A DNA stretch of 64,000 nucleotides from the NCBI GenBank assembly GCA_017459985.1, contig JAFUBX010000002.1:1-64000 (forward strand). The letters are read 5' to 3'. The DNA is from Parasporobacterium sp. GTDB lineage: Bacteria > Bacillota > Clostridia > Lachnospirales > Lachnospiraceae. Positions 48,439 to 57,612 of this stretch are shown in pieces (position 1 is the stretch's first letter; each line of letters opens with the position of its first letter). A program made the position numbers and the translations under genes. The notes below the pieces were generated by a model that worked only from the letters and a program-made list of their open reading frames with translations, was not told the DNA's origin and ran no database searches.

Positions 48439-50223
48439 CTATTCCACATCCTGCAGGGCAGCGAAGTTCTCTTCGCCGGTCCGGATCTTCACAACCCGGC
48501 TTACCGGATAAACAAAGATCTTGCCATCGCCGATGTGGCCGGTGTACAGGGCTTTCTTCGCGGCCTCGATCACATCGTCCACCGGGATGGCGCTGACAAC
48601 GACTTCCAGTTTGACTTTGGGAAGCAGCGTTGCATCAATCTCAACGCCGCGGTACCGTTCTCCGGCACCTTTTTCAATGCCGCAGCCCATTACCTGGGTG
48701 ACTGTCATTCCGGTCACGCCAAGCTCGTTCATGGCCCGCTTCAGAGCGTCATACCGGGAGAGCTTGGCAATGATTACGACCTTTGAAATGCCGGAGGCGG
48801 AAACATTTTCCAGGCTCTGCACAGAAGCTGCGAGGTCATTCCGGTATACCGGAACAGCCGCATTCCGTTTCACTTCCGACGCCTCTTCGTAAACATCCGT
48901 TCCGAGATTGGTGTTTTCATTCACAGACATCGTCATTGTATTTGAAATATCCATGATGGCAAATCCGGCATAGGCGGAAGGAAGTCCGTGTTCCTTGATA
49001 TCCAGACCCATAATCTCCTCTTCCTCGGAGACCCGGAGCCCGACCGTCTTCTTAATGATCAGGAAAGCGATCGTAATGGTTACAACCGTCCAGGCTGCAG
49101 TGATCAGCATACCGGCGCACTGTTTTCCGAGCTGCGTCAGTCCGCCTCCATAGAACAGGCCTTCCCGGATCCCTGCCACAGCAAACCCCGGGGCACTTTC
49201 CGTTGCAAATAATCCCACAGCGATGGTTCCCCAGACGCCGTTCAGCAGATGGACCGCAACCGCGCCGACCGGATCATCCACATGGGTCACATGATCATTA
49301 AACCAGATGCCGAAGACCACCAGAACGCCGGAGACCGCACCGATCAGCGCGGAACCGACACAGTCCGTTACATCGCAGGAAGCGGTGATTGCCACCAGCC
49401 CCGCCAGCGACGCGTTGAGGCACATGGACACATCCGGCTTCCCGTACCGGATCCAGGTAAACAGCATACAGACCACCGTTGCAACTGCCGGAGCGACGGT
49501 CGTCGTCAGAAACACCGAACCCATGGTGGGAACATCCGTTGCGGCAGCGCCGTTAAATCCGTACCAGCCCAGCCAGAGAATGAACACGCCCAGTGCCGCG
49601 ATAACCAGGTTGTGTCCCGGAAATGCGTTGACCTTGGTGACTTTGCCCCGGCTGTCTCTGTCAAATTTGCCGATCCTCGGTCCCAGCATCCATGCGCCGA
49701 TCAGTGCACAGATGCCGCCCACCATATGGATGCAGTTGGATCCGGCATAATCATGAAATCCCCACTGCGCGAGAAAACCGCCGCCCCAGGTCCAGTGAGC
49801 CTCAATGGGATAAATGATCGCAGAGATCACCGCCGAGTAAATGCAGTAACTGGAAAATTTGGTCCGCTCCGCCATAGACCCGGAAACGATCGTGGCTGTG
49901 GTGGCACAGAATACCAGGTTAAAGACAAAAGCGGAGTAGTTAAAGTTTCCGTAGTTTGAAAACACATCAAAACTGAACCCTCCCGCAAATCCATGCAGCA
50001 CATTTTCTCCGAGCATCAACGATGCGCCGCAGAGAAACCACATCACGGTTCCGATACAAAAATCCATCAGGTTTTTCATAATGATGTTTCCGGCATTTTT
50101 CGCTCTGGTAAATCCAGCCTCGCACATGGCAAAGCCTGCCTGCATCCAGAAGACAAAGGCAGCTCCGATCAGGAACCACACCGAGAATATTTCCCCATGC
50201 AGCACGTTCATAATTTCTTCCAT
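48439..50223 (-). CDS. amt: Ammonium transporter fused to a PII signalling domain
   Basis: This Amt/Rh channel for ammonium carries its own regulator. The protein has 594 residues and AGGAGG stands nine bases before the ATG. Residues 1 to about 410 form the multi-span Amt part (VFWMQAGFAMCEAGFTRAKN, GGSMAERT-like SGSMAERTKF, GTDVPTMG region). A linker follows, then residues 479-594 are a PII domain with GCGIEKGAGERYRG, LLPKVKLEVVV and GDGKIFVYPVSRVVKIRTGE. The T-loop position equal to Tyr51 is Ile (RGVEID), so uridylylation is unlikely; ADP/ATP and 2-oxoglutarate binding remain possible. It follows glnN behind the hairpin at 50327-50365. Confidence 0.93.
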   Translation of the reverse strand: MEEIMNVLHGEIFSVWFLIGAAFVFWMQAGFAMCEAGFTRAKNAGNIIMKNLMDFCIGTVMWFLCGASLMLGENVLHGFAGGFSFDVFSNYGNFNYSAFVFNLVFCATTATIVSGSMAERTKFSSYCIYSAVISAIIYPIEAHWTWGGGFLAQWGFHDYAGSNCIHMVGGICALIGAWMLGPRIGKFDRDSRGKVTKVNAFPGHNLVIAALGVFILWLGWYGFNGAAATDVPTMGSVFLTTTVAPAVATVVCMLFTWIRYGKPDVSMCLNASLAGLVAITASCDVTDCVGSALIGAVSGVLVVFGIWFNDHVTHVDDPVGAVAVHLLNGVWGTIAVGLFATESAPGFAVAGIREGLFYGGGLTQLGKQCAGMLITAAWTVVTITIAFLIIKKTVGLRVSEEEEIMGLDIKEHGLPSAYAGFAIMDISNTMTMSVNENTNLGTDVYEEASEVKRNAAVPVYRNDLAASVQSLENVSASGISKVVIIAKLSRYDALKRAMNELGVTGMTVTQVMGCGIEKGAGERYRGVEIDATLLPKVKLEVVVSAIPVDDVIEAAKKALYTGHIGDGKIFVYPVSRVVKIRTGEENFAALQDVE

Positions 50224-50326
50224 TATCCATTTCCTCCTGTATGTTTGTCAGGATGCCAGGCATCCTTCTGAATGCCTCCGGGATTCCGGCTCTGCGTTTC
50301 TCCCAAAGGCTGCTTCCGCACCTGTT

Positions 50327-50365
50327 AAAAAAGCGCCTTCTGAGAATTTCTCAAAAGACGCCTTT
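50327..50365 (-). terminator. Intercistronic attenuator-like hairpin between glnN and amt
   Basis: About 15 pairs, with three G-U pairs and one bulge, join 50350-50365 and 50330-50344. Six T follow on the minus strand. Its 5' arm contains CAAAGGCGTCTT, identical over 12 bases to the arm of the hairpin before asnB. It could terminate the glnN transcript or act as a regulated attenuator of amt. Confidence 0.8.
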
Positions 50366-50442
50366 GCCTTATTTGTGACTTTTCCGGCTGCCGGGGATGT
50401 CCTGCATCCTCCGCAGTCCATCCGGGAACCGTCCTATTAAAA

Positions 50443-52542
50443 TCAATAGACGCTGAATAACAGCTTTCCGTAACACGGGAAGGGCCAGATCTTCTCGCTG
50501 ACCAGAACTTCCGCCTCATCCACATAGGACCGCAGCGCTTCCATCTTCGGAAGCACTTCATCCCGGACCGCCTCTGAGGTCCGGATAATGGTGTCGAATC
50601 CCTTCAGCGTCTCCAATGCCTCCTCCAGTTTCTGCGTATGGATGCGGATCTCGTCTGTCAGCTGCGACAGCCGTTCGATGGTGGAGATCTCATATCCACA
50701 GGACGCTCTGCTGCTGACCGACTGCTTCAGGGACGCGGTCTTTGCAAGACTGTACTGATATTCTTCGATGGCCGGCAGATACCCCTTCCGTGTCATCTCG
50801 ATCATCGTATGGCCTTCAATATTAACGGTCTTGCAGTAGTTCTCCAGCATGATCTCGCACCGGGAATGGATCTCCGTTTCCGTAAAGACCTTGTGGGCCA
50901 TGAGCATTTCCATGTTCTTCGGATCCAGGATCCGGGGCATCGCGTCCGCAGTGGTTCTGAGATTGGACAGACCTCTCACTTCCGTTGCTTCCTTCACCCA
51001 TTCTTCCCCGTATCCGTTTCCGTTGAACAGGATCCTCTCGTGTTTCCGGATCGTCTCCCTGATCAGCTCATGCAGAGAGGTCTCAAAATTCTCCGCCTGC
51101 TCCAGTCGGTCTGCGTACTGTTTCAGGCTTTCCGCCACCGCCGCGTTCAGCATGATATTGCAGCAGGCAATGCTGTTGGCGGAACCCAGGGAACGGAATT
51201 CGAACTTGTTTCCGGTAAACGCGAAGGGCGATGTCCGGTTCCGGTCCGTGGTATCCCGGGAGAACCGGGGAAGGGAATGAACTCCCAGCTTCAGGATCAC
51301 CTTTTCCTGCCCCTGATAGGGCGTATCATTTTTGATGGCCTGCAGGATGTCTGTCAGCTCTTCTCCCAGAAATACGGAGATGATGGCCGGCGGCGCTTCA
51401 TTGGCTCCCAGACGGTGATCATTTCCCGCTGTCGCAACCGACAGCCTCAGAAGATCCTGATAGTCATCCACGGCCTGGATCACCGCGCATAAAAACAGCA
51501 GGAACTGGGCATTCTCATAGGGGGTCTCTCCGGGGGAGAGGAGGTTGACCCCCGTATCGGTTGCCATGGACCAGTTGTTGTGTTTTCCGGAACCGTTGAC
51601 TCCGGCGAAGGGTTTTTCATGCAGTAAACAGACTAATCCATGTTTTCTTGCAACCTTCTGCATGATCTCCATGGTAAGCTGGTTATGATCGGTGGCCACA
51701 TTGGTGGTGGAGTAGATCGGAGCCAGCTCATGCTGTGCAGGCGCCACTTCGTTATGCTCTGTTTTGGCAAGAATGCCCAGTTTCCACAGTTCTTCATTCA
51801 GATCCTCCATAAAAGCGGAGACCCTGGGTTTGATGACACCGAAATAATGGTCATCCATTTCCTGCCCCTTCGGCGGCATGGCGCCGAACAGCGTTCTGCC
51901 CGTATAGACCAGATCCGGCCGTTTTTCGAACATCTCTTTGTCGATCAGGAAATATTCCTGCTCCGGTCCAACGCTGGTACGGACGTATTTCACTTCATTT
52001 CCGAACAGCTTCAGAACCCGTTTGGCCTGCCGGTCAAGTGCCTGCATGGACCTCAGAAGCGGTGTTTTCTTGTCCAGCGCATCCCCTGCATAGGAGCAGA
52101 ACGCCGTGGGGATACACAGGGTGTGATCCTTGATGAAGGCGTAGGATGTGGGATCCCAGGCAGTATAGCCTCTGGCTTCGAAGGTTGCCCGCAGACCGCC
52201 GGAGGGGAAAGAAGACGCATCCGGTTCGCCCTTGATCAGTTCCTTTCCGGAAAATTCCATGATCACGCCGCCATCCGGTGACGGGGTAATAAAACTGTCG
52301 TGTTTCTCCGCCGTCACACCGGTCAGCGGCTGGAACCAGTGGGTAAAATGAGTGGCGCCGTGTTCCACGGCCCAATTCCTCATTTCTGCCGCCACCGCAT
52401 CCGCCACGTGAGCTTCCAGCTTCGCGTTCTCATCGATCGTTCTCCGCAGGGAACGGTACACCTTGTCGGACAGACGGGCTCTCATGACCCGGTCATCAAA
52501 CACCAGCGACCCGAATAATTCCGGTACATTTGTCTTTTCCAT
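50443..52542 (-). CDS. glnN: Glutamine synthetase type III GlnN
   Basis: This is the large dodecameric glutamine synthetase of the GSIII class. The protein has 699 residues, typical of the class. The N-terminus [16 protein letters not shown] and the block [11 protein letters not shown] are GSIII hallmarks. Catalytic motifs are [36 protein letters not shown] and [12 protein letters not shown]. It lies downstream of dapF and upstream of amt. The window thus carries two glutamine synthetases of different classes. Confidence 0.96.
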   Translation of the reverse strand: MEKTNVPELFGSLVFDDRVMRARLSDKVYRSLRRTIDENAKLEAHVADAVAAEMRNWAVEHGATHFTHWFQPLTGVTAEKHDSFITPSPDGGVIMEFSGKELIKGEPDASSFPSGGLRATFEARGYTAWDPTSYAFIKDHTLCIPTAFCSYAGDALDKKTPLLRSMQALDRQAKRVLKLFGNEVKYVRTSVGPEQEYFLIDKEMFEKRPDLVYTGRTLFGAMPPKGQEMDDHYFGVIKPRVSAFMEDLNEELWKLGILAKTEHNEVAPAQHELAPIYSTTNVATDHNQLTMEIMQKVARKHGLVCLLHEKPFAGVNGSGKHNNWSMATDTGVNLLSPGETPYENAQFLLFLCAVIQAVDDYQDLLRLSVATAGNDHRLGANEAPPAIISVFLGEELTDILQAIKNDTPYQGQEKVILKLGVHSLPRFSRDTTDRNRTSPFAFTGNKFEFRSLGSANSIACCNIMLNAAVAESLKQYADRLEQAENFETSLHELIRETIRKHERILFNGNGYGEEWVKEATEVRGLSNLRTTADAMPRILDPKNMEMLMAHKVFTETEIHSRCEIMLENYCKTVNIEGHTMIEMTRKGYLPAIEEYQYSLAKTASLKQSVSSRASCGYEISTIERLSQLTDEIRIHTQKLEEALETLKGFDTIIRTSEAVRDEVLPKMEALRSYVDEAEVLVSEKIWPFPCYGKLLFSVY

Positions 52543-52600
52543 AATGTCTCCTTTCTGTTGCTGTCAGGGCCTTCCGGTCGAAAGCCCGGGATCTGTTCCG

Positions 52601-53404
52601 TCATAAATCAGCAAGATCCATGGTTCCTGTAAAAACCTCCCTGGCGGGTCCCGTCATCAGGACATGCCCGTCGGATTCCCTCCATTCGATCTCCAGTTCT
52701 CCACCGGGAAGCGCTGCTGTGACCTGCCGCTCAGTTCTTCCCTTCAACACCGCCGCCACGACACTGGCGCAGGCGCCGGTTCCGCAGGCCAGGGTCTCGC
52801 CGCTTCCCCTCTCCCAGACCCGCATTCTGAGATGGGTCCTGTCGATCACCTGAACAAACTCCGTGTTCACCCCCTCCGGAAACGCGGGATGATGTTCCAT
52901 TTCCGGCCCGAGCACGGTCAGATCCAGCTGCTGCGGATCCTCCGTAAACAGGACCGCGTGGGGATTTCCCATGGAAACGGCGGTTACGCCCGGGATGTCC
53001 GGCTGGATCTCCGGAATCTCCGCCTCCCCCATATCCACCGTTACCCGACTTACCTTTCCATTCTCCAGCGTAAGGGAAAGGGTCTTGACGCTTCCGAAGC
53101 TTTCGATGGTCATGGGATTTTTCATTGTCAGTCCATGATCAAATACATATTTCGCAACACAGCGGATCCCGTTTCCGCACATCCTGCCCCGGGAACCGTC
53201 CGCATTGTACATTTCCATTTCGAAATCCGCAGCATCCGAGCGGTTGATAAAGATCACCCCGTCTCCCCCGATCCCGAAATGCCGGTCGCTGAGTCTTCTC
53301 ACCAGTTCAGGCTTCTTTCCGGGCCCGATCAGGTTTTCGCCTTCTGTATTATCAATATAGATGTAATCATTTCCACATCCGTGCATTTTGGTAAACCGGA
53401 TCAT
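52601..53404 (-). CDS. dapF: Diaminopimelate epimerase DapF
   Basis: It interconverts LL- and meso-diaminopimelate. In the 267-residue protein the two catalytic cysteines are Cys76 (RMCGNGIRC) and Cys207 (LACGTGACA). The N-terminus FTKMHGCGNDYIYID is diagnostic. It lies 15 bases after asnB and 58 bases before glnN. With dapL in the neighbouring block, the diaminopimelate branch is tied to nitrogen control. Confidence 0.95.
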   Translation of the reverse strand: MIRFTKMHGCGNDYIYIDNTEGENLIGPGKKPELVRRLSDRHFGIGGDGVIFINRSDAADFEMEMYNADGSRGRMCGNGIRCVAKYVFDHGLTMKNPMTIESFGSVKTLSLTLENGKVSRVTVDMGEAEIPEIQPDIPGVTAVSMGNPHAVLFTEDPQQLDLTVLGPEMEHHPAFPEGVNTEFVQVIDRTHLRMRVWERGSGETLACGTGACASVVAAVLKGRTERQVTAALPGGELEIEWRESDGHVLMTGPAREVFTGTMDLADL

Positions 53405-53419
53405 CTGCTGTTTCTCCTT

Positions 53420-55000
53420 TCAGATTCCGCTCTCTCCGTAGTTGGAAAGAACTCTGGCGGAAGGATCCGTGACATTGCAGCCCTCCCAGTTTCTGTTCGG
53501 CATCCAGAAGTCCGTCACCATCCTGGACTGACCCGGATAAAACTGTTCAAACAGATCCCGGTACAACAGTGATTCCCTGGTAAAGGGTCTGGCGTGATCG
53601 TATTTTAAAATTCCTTCTTCGAATTCCCGGTCGGTGTACTGTTTTTCCGCATACCGCTCCAGGTCCTCCTTCAGGGAATGTCCGACCGCATCCGAAAAGG
53701 CCGCCTTTTCCCGCCAGAGAATGCTGTCCGGAATCAGGGCATCCTGCTCAAATGCGCGGCGAAGCAGATATTTTCCTTTCCCGTAATGGTTCCGCTTCAT
53801 TTCCGGATCGATTGCCATACAGTAGTCCACAAAGGCCAGGTCTCCGAAGGGAACCCGGGCTTCCAGAGAATTTACGCTGATACACCGATCCGCCCGAAGT
53901 ACATCGTACATATGGATCTCCCGGATCCGCTTCTGAGCTTCCTTCTGAAATTCCTCCGCGTCCGGAGCAAAATCCGTATATTTGTATCCGAAGATTTCAT
54001 CCGAGATCTCCCCGGTCAGAATCACCCGGATATCGGAGGTTTCATGGATGGCCTTGCAGACCAGATACATTCCGACGGACGCCCGGATCGTGGTGATATC
54101 ATAGGTTCCCAGGGCCTCAATCACTTCGGGAAGTGCTTCAATTACGTCCTTCTCGGAAATGATCACCTCATGATGGTTGGAGTGGATATACTCCGCCACC
54201 TCCCGGGCATATTTCAGATCAATGGCATCCAGATCCATTCCGATCGCCCAGGTTTCCAGCGGTCTGCTCGTGGCTGCTGCCGCGATCCCGCACACCAGGG
54301 AAGAATCCAGACCTCCGGAGAGGAGGAATCCAACCGGGGTATCCGAATCAAGCCGTTTCTTTACTCCTTCGATCAGCAGATCATGGATGGGGACTGTAAT
54401 CTCCTCCAGGGATCCGGTGATGTAAGGCTTTCTCTCAGACATGTCCCGGTACCGGACAAATTCTCTGTTTTTGAAATAATGGCCGGGAGGGAAGGGCTCG
54501 ATCCGGTCCGTCAGTTTCAGCAGGTTTTTCGGTTCGGAAGCGAAGACATAGGTTCCGTCCGGCCGGATCCCGTAATACAACGGCCGGATTCCGATCGGAT
54601 CCCGGGCAGCGACCCAGGTATCTTCCCTGGCATCGTACAGGATCAGGGCAAATTCTGCGTCCAGCATCCGGAACATTTCCGTGCCGTACTCCTTATACAA
54701 CGCCGGCAGGATCTCACAGTCGGAATCGCTGAGGAAGGTATAGCCTTTCTGCATCAGTTCCTTTTTCAGTGTCCGGAATCCATAAATCTCTCCGTTGCAG
54801 ACCAGCTGCACATCCTCTCCGAAGGGCTGCATTCCCGCTTCCGTCAGGCCCATGATCGACAGTCGGTTGAATCCCAGCCATCCGTTTTTCGTATGAATGA
54901 TCCGGCTCGCATCCGGTCCCCGGGAAACGGTCCGTAAGAGCGCTTCCTTTACGCTTTCGTATTCTGTCCCTTCTCCACAGATCCCTATGATCGAGCACAT
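53420..55000 (-). CDS. asnB: Asparagine synthase (glutamine-hydrolysing) AsnB
   Basis: It makes asparagine from aspartate, glutamine and ATP. I start it at 55000 so that Cys2 (MCSIIGICG) is the nucleophile; AAGGAGG lies five bases upstream. The 526-residue product has the NTN glutaminase (RGPDASRI, LVCNGEIYG) and the synthetase PP-loop FLLSGGLDSSLVCG. It heads an asnB-dapF-glnN unit with its own promoter and leader hairpin. Confidence 0.94.
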   Translation of the reverse strand: MCSIIGICGEGTEYESVKEALLRTVSRGPDASRIIHTKNGWLGFNRLSIMGLTEAGMQPFGEDVQLVCNGEIYGFRTLKKELMQKGYTFLSDSDCEILPALYKEYGTEMFRMLDAEFALILYDAREDTWVAARDPIGIRPLYYGIRPDGTYVFASEPKNLLKLTDRIEPFPPGHYFKNREFVRYRDMSERKPYITGSLEEITVPIHDLLIEGVKKRLDSDTPVGFLLSGGLDSSLVCGIAAAATSRPLETWAIGMDLDAIDLKYAREVAEYIHSNHHEVIISEKDVIEALPEVIEALGTYDITTIRASVGMYLVCKAIHETSDIRVILTGEISDEIFGYKYTDFAPDAEEFQKEAQKRIREIHMYDVLRADRCISVNSLEARVPFGDLAFVDYCMAIDPEMKRNHYGKGKYLLRRAFEQDALIPDSILWREKAAFSDAVGHSLKEDLERYAEKQYTDREFEEGILKYDHARPFTRESLLYRDLFEQFYPGQSRMVTDFWMPNRNWEGCNVTDPSARVLSNYGESGI

Positions 55001-55017
55001 AGCCGCCTCCTTCAAAC

Positions 55018-55058
55018 AGAAAAGAGGCGCCCCGGAGATAACTCTCCAAGACGCCTTT
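55018..55058 (-). terminator. Leader attenuator hairpin before asnB
   Basis: A 12-bp stem with G-U pairs (55026-55037 with 55044-55055) closes a six-base loop (AGTTAT on the minus strand). A T-rich tract follows. It begins only about ten bases after the predicted transcription start. Its 5' side carries CAAAGGCGTCTT, identical over 12 bases to the amt hairpin. Confidence 0.78.
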
Positions 55059-55073
55059 GTCTTTATGGGACAA

Positions 55074-55103
55074 TGTATACAACGTTTGCCCCGACTTTGT
55101 CAA
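55074..55103 (-). promoter_or_regulatory. asnB promoter
   Basis: TTGACA (55098-55103) is perfect, and TATACA (55074-55079) follows after 18 bases on the minus strand. It sits 20 bases beyond the end of the PPC-domain gene. Confidence 0.68.
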
Positions 55104-55122
55104 GCATTTTCTTTCGAACAAA

Positions 55123-55560
55123 TTATCCGAAATCCCAGAATCCGGTTCCGGTCTCCGGATCGTATTTCCGTCCGATCTTCCCTCCGGTCACCGGCCGCAG
55201 CTCGATCTCAGCGGTATAGGAAACCGTCAGGGATTTCATATGGCCCGCGCTGACGCAATGCTCTTCCCCTTTCTTGTAGGAGAACATGGCGTGGGTATGG
55301 TGATAATAAGTGCCCTCTTCATCCGTGATCACATTGCCCGTCAGGGATATCAGCTCCAGCATCCCCTTCAGCACCTGGGTCTCAAATGAACCGGTCTCCG
55401 GAAGGAAGGTCTGGATCTGCGCTTCCCCGCATCCTCCGATCCCTGTAAAAACAGCGGAGGCAATCGCCTCCCTGCGGCACACTTCCAGCAGGCAGGAAAT
55501 GATTTCATCCCCCTTATCCATCCGTACATAATACGTATTTCCGAATTGTCTGTATTCCAT
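55123..55560 (-). CDS. PPC/DUF296 domain protein
   Basis: This 145-residue protein has the PCC (plants and prokaryotes conserved, DUF296) fold. I start it at 55560 (MEYRQFGNTYYVRMDKGDEI) because AAAGGAG precedes it. The SAVFTGIGGCGEAQIQ and YYHHTHAMFSYKKGEEHCVSAGH segments are the conserved strands; the histidines may bind metal. In bacteria the role is uncertain, sometimes annotated as DNA-binding. It is the last gene of a four-gene unit with larE and two acetyltransferases. Confidence 0.8.
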   Translation of the reverse strand: MEYRQFGNTYYVRMDKGDEIISCLLEVCRREAIASAVFTGIGGCGEAQIQTFLPETGSFETQVLKGMLELISLTGNVITDEEGTYYHHTHAMFSYKKGEEHCVSAGHMKSLTVSYTAEIELRPVTGGKIGRKYDPETGTGFWDFG

Positions 55561-55570
55561 GGCAGCTCCT

Positions 55571-56053
55571 TTACAGTTCGTGATAATACGGGCAGATATT
55601 TTCATAATGCCCGTCCTTCATGCGGAATCCCCTGGGAATGATCCCCAGCGGAACGAACCCCAGCCGCTCATACAGATGCCTTGCATGAAGATTGCTTTCC
55701 ACCACGGCGTTGAACTGCAGGATCTGAAATCCGCATTCCTTTGCCCGGACCAGACAGTCCTTCACCAGCGCCTCCCCGATATGTTTGCCGCGGCAGCCGG
55801 AGCTTACGGCATAGCTGGCATTGCTGATATGGCCGCACCGTCCCACATTGTTCGGATGAAGAATATAAAGTCCCACGACGCTGCCCTCCTCCACGGCAGC
55901 CCCGGTATAGGTCTGGGCTGCGAAAAATTCCGCCCCGCTGGCCTCATCCAGCAATTCCTCCTGGGGAAAGGCAACGCCTTCCTCCACCACTTCATTCCAG
56001 ATCCGGATCAGATCCGGAAGGTCTTCCTTTGTGTATGCTCTTACAGATATCAT
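55571..56053 (-). CDS. GNAT family N-acetyltransferase
   Basis: This 160-residue acetyltransferase has the acetyl-CoA loop SSGCRGKHIGEALVKDC (the R/Q-x-x-G-x-G/A motif, here RGKHIG). The C-terminal YERLGFVPLGIIPRGFRMKDGHYEN is common to YhhY/Pat-like enzymes. The substrate is unknown. It follows the other GNAT gene by 13 bases. Confidence 0.85.
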   Translation of the reverse strand: MISVRAYTKEDLPDLIRIWNEVVEEGVAFPQEELLDEASGAEFFAAQTYTGAAVEEGSVVGLYILHPNNVGRCGHISNASYAVSSGCRGKHIGEALVKDCLVRAKECGFQILQFNAVVESNLHARHLYERLGFVPLGIIPRGFRMKDGHYENICPYYHEL

Positions 56054-56066
56054 CTTATGCCCTTTC

Positions 56067-56657
56067 TTACTCCTGTCTGCTGCCTTTTCTTCTTTCTGAT
56101 TCCTGAATCCGCGAAAACGGAATAAACTCCTCCGGATGCTCCGGCCGGACCGCGATCAGTTTCTCCATCCAGACCATACTGTACCACTGCCCGAATTTGT
56201 ATCCGCAGAGGTGATGGGTTCCTGCCAGAGTATACCCCATCTTCGTGTGAAACCGGATACTGCCGTCCGTCAGATAAGCATCCTCTTCCCGGTCCGTCTT
56301 CGTAATACAGGCATACAGAAGAAATACATTCTGCTTCCGGAGATGCTTCTCCAGTTCCTGATACAATTGCCTTCCGATCCCATGGCCGCTGAATGTCCGG
56401 TCAACGTAGATCGAAACCTCCGCAGAATGCTGGTAGGCCGCCCGGGGGCGGAATGGCCCGGCATAGGCATATCCTACGATCCTGCCTTCTTCCTCTGCCA
56501 CCAGGTAGGGATAATTTTTCAGGGTATTGGCAAGCCGCCCGGCAAACTCGTCCACATCGGGGACCCGGTACTCAAAGGTGATGGCCGTCTCTTCGACATA
56601 GGGAGCGTAGATCTGCCGGATCGCTCCGGCATCCTGAATGTCTGCAAATCGGATCAC
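56067..56657 (-). CDS. GNAT acetyltransferase, phosphinothricin acetyltransferase-like
   Basis: In this 196-residue protein the start (DIQDAGAIRQIYAPYVEETAITFEY) and the middle (AYAGPFRPRAAYQHSAEVSIYVD) match the PAT/MddA-type family, which acetylates phosphinothricin-like or methionine-derivative amines. The acetyl-CoA loop is SGHGIGRQLYQ. The start codon overlaps the larE stop by four bases (ATGA). The C-terminal extension after GQWYSMVWMEK is longer than usual. Confidence 0.85.
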   Translation of the reverse strand: MIRFADIQDAGAIRQIYAPYVEETAITFEYRVPDVDEFAGRLANTLKNYPYLVAEEEGRIVGYAYAGPFRPRAAYQHSAEVSIYVDRTFSGHGIGRQLYQELEKHLRKQNVFLLYACITKTDREEDAYLTDGSIRFHTKMGYTLAGTHHLCGYKFGQWYSMVWMEKLIAVRPEHPEEFIPFSRIQESERRKGSRQE

Positions 56658-57550
56658 TGCTTCCGGTCCTCCTCTCTGTCCTCCCGGTTCTCTGTGTTTT
56701 CCCGGTTATCTCCGGATTGATGGACCGTTTTCCCGGAAAGGGTATCATTCATGCTGCCCAGACGGTAGCCTTCCAGATCCAGGGTTACAAATAAAAATCC
56801 CAGTTCCTTCAGTTTCCTGCTGACCGCCTCCCGGATCTCATCGGAAGCCAGTCTGGCAATATCCTTTGCCGGCACCTCGATCCTTGCCATCCTGCCATGC
56901 ATCCTAACCCGTTCCTCCCGGAATCCGAGCCCAATCAGGCACTGCTCCGCCTGATCGATCATCCGCAGCTTCTCCGGTGTGATCTCCTCACCGTATACAA
57001 ACCGGGAGGCAAGGCAGGCGTACGCCGGTTTATTCCAGGTGGGAAGATTCATGGTCCTGGAAATGTCCCGGATCTCGGATTTATAGAGTCCCGCCTCCCG
57101 CAAAGGACTCACCACAGACAGCTCCTTTACAGCTCTGAGGCCCGGCCGGTAATCTCCGAGGTCATCCATGTTGGAACCTTCCGCCGCATAGGCGATGCCG
57201 TTTTCCGCGGCAATGCGTTTGATCTCCGTAAAAACCCCTCGTTTGCAGAAATAACAGCGGTCCGGACCGTTATGCCGGTACCCCTCTTCCTGCATTGGGT
57301 CAACTCTGCAGATCACATGCCGGATGTTTCTCTCCCTGCAGAAATCCTGCGCCTCCTTCAATTCCCGTTCCGGAATGGATTCGTCCGCTGCGGTGACCGC
57401 AAGGGCCTTTTCCCCCAGTACCTCCCTGGCTACTGCCAGGAGAAAGGTGGAGTCCACTCCCCCCGAAAATCCGACGGCAAGGGATCCCAGTCCCTTCAGA
57501 TAATCTTTCAGCTTATGCAGTTTCTCTTCCAGTTCGTATGTCAGTTCCAT
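56654..57550 (-). CDS. larE: Pyridinium-dicarboxylate sulfurtransferase LarE
   Basis: It adds sulfur during synthesis of the nickel-pincer cofactor of lactate racemase. The 298-residue protein has an N-terminal PP-loop SGGVDS at 29-34. Three cysteines are conserved: Cys98 and Cys101 (DRCYFCKRG) and Cys178 (AYACLASRF). From memory, this three-Cys pattern marks the [4Fe-4S] LarE form, whereas the one-Cys form sacrifices its cysteine. No larA, larB or larC is in the window. It is the first gene of its operon. Confidence 0.88.
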   Translation of the reverse strand: MELTYELEEKLHKLKDYLKGLGSLAVGFSGGVDSTFLLAVAREVLGEKALAVTAADESIPERELKEAQDFCRERNIRHVICRVDPMQEEGYRHNGPDRCYFCKRGVFTEIKRIAAENGIAYAAEGSNMDDLGDYRPGLRAVKELSVVSPLREAGLYKSEIRDISRTMNLPTWNKPAYACLASRFVYGEEITPEKLRMIDQAEQCLIGLGFREERVRMHGRMARIEVPAKDIARLASDEIREAVSRKLKELGFLFVTLDLEGYRLGSMNDTLSGKTVHQSGDNRENTENREDREEDRKQ

Positions 57551-57612
57551 CTCTGCTCCTTATGCCTGCCCTGCTCTTCGCAGCTGTCACTTGCGCTTTT
57601 TTGCCTGCCTGT

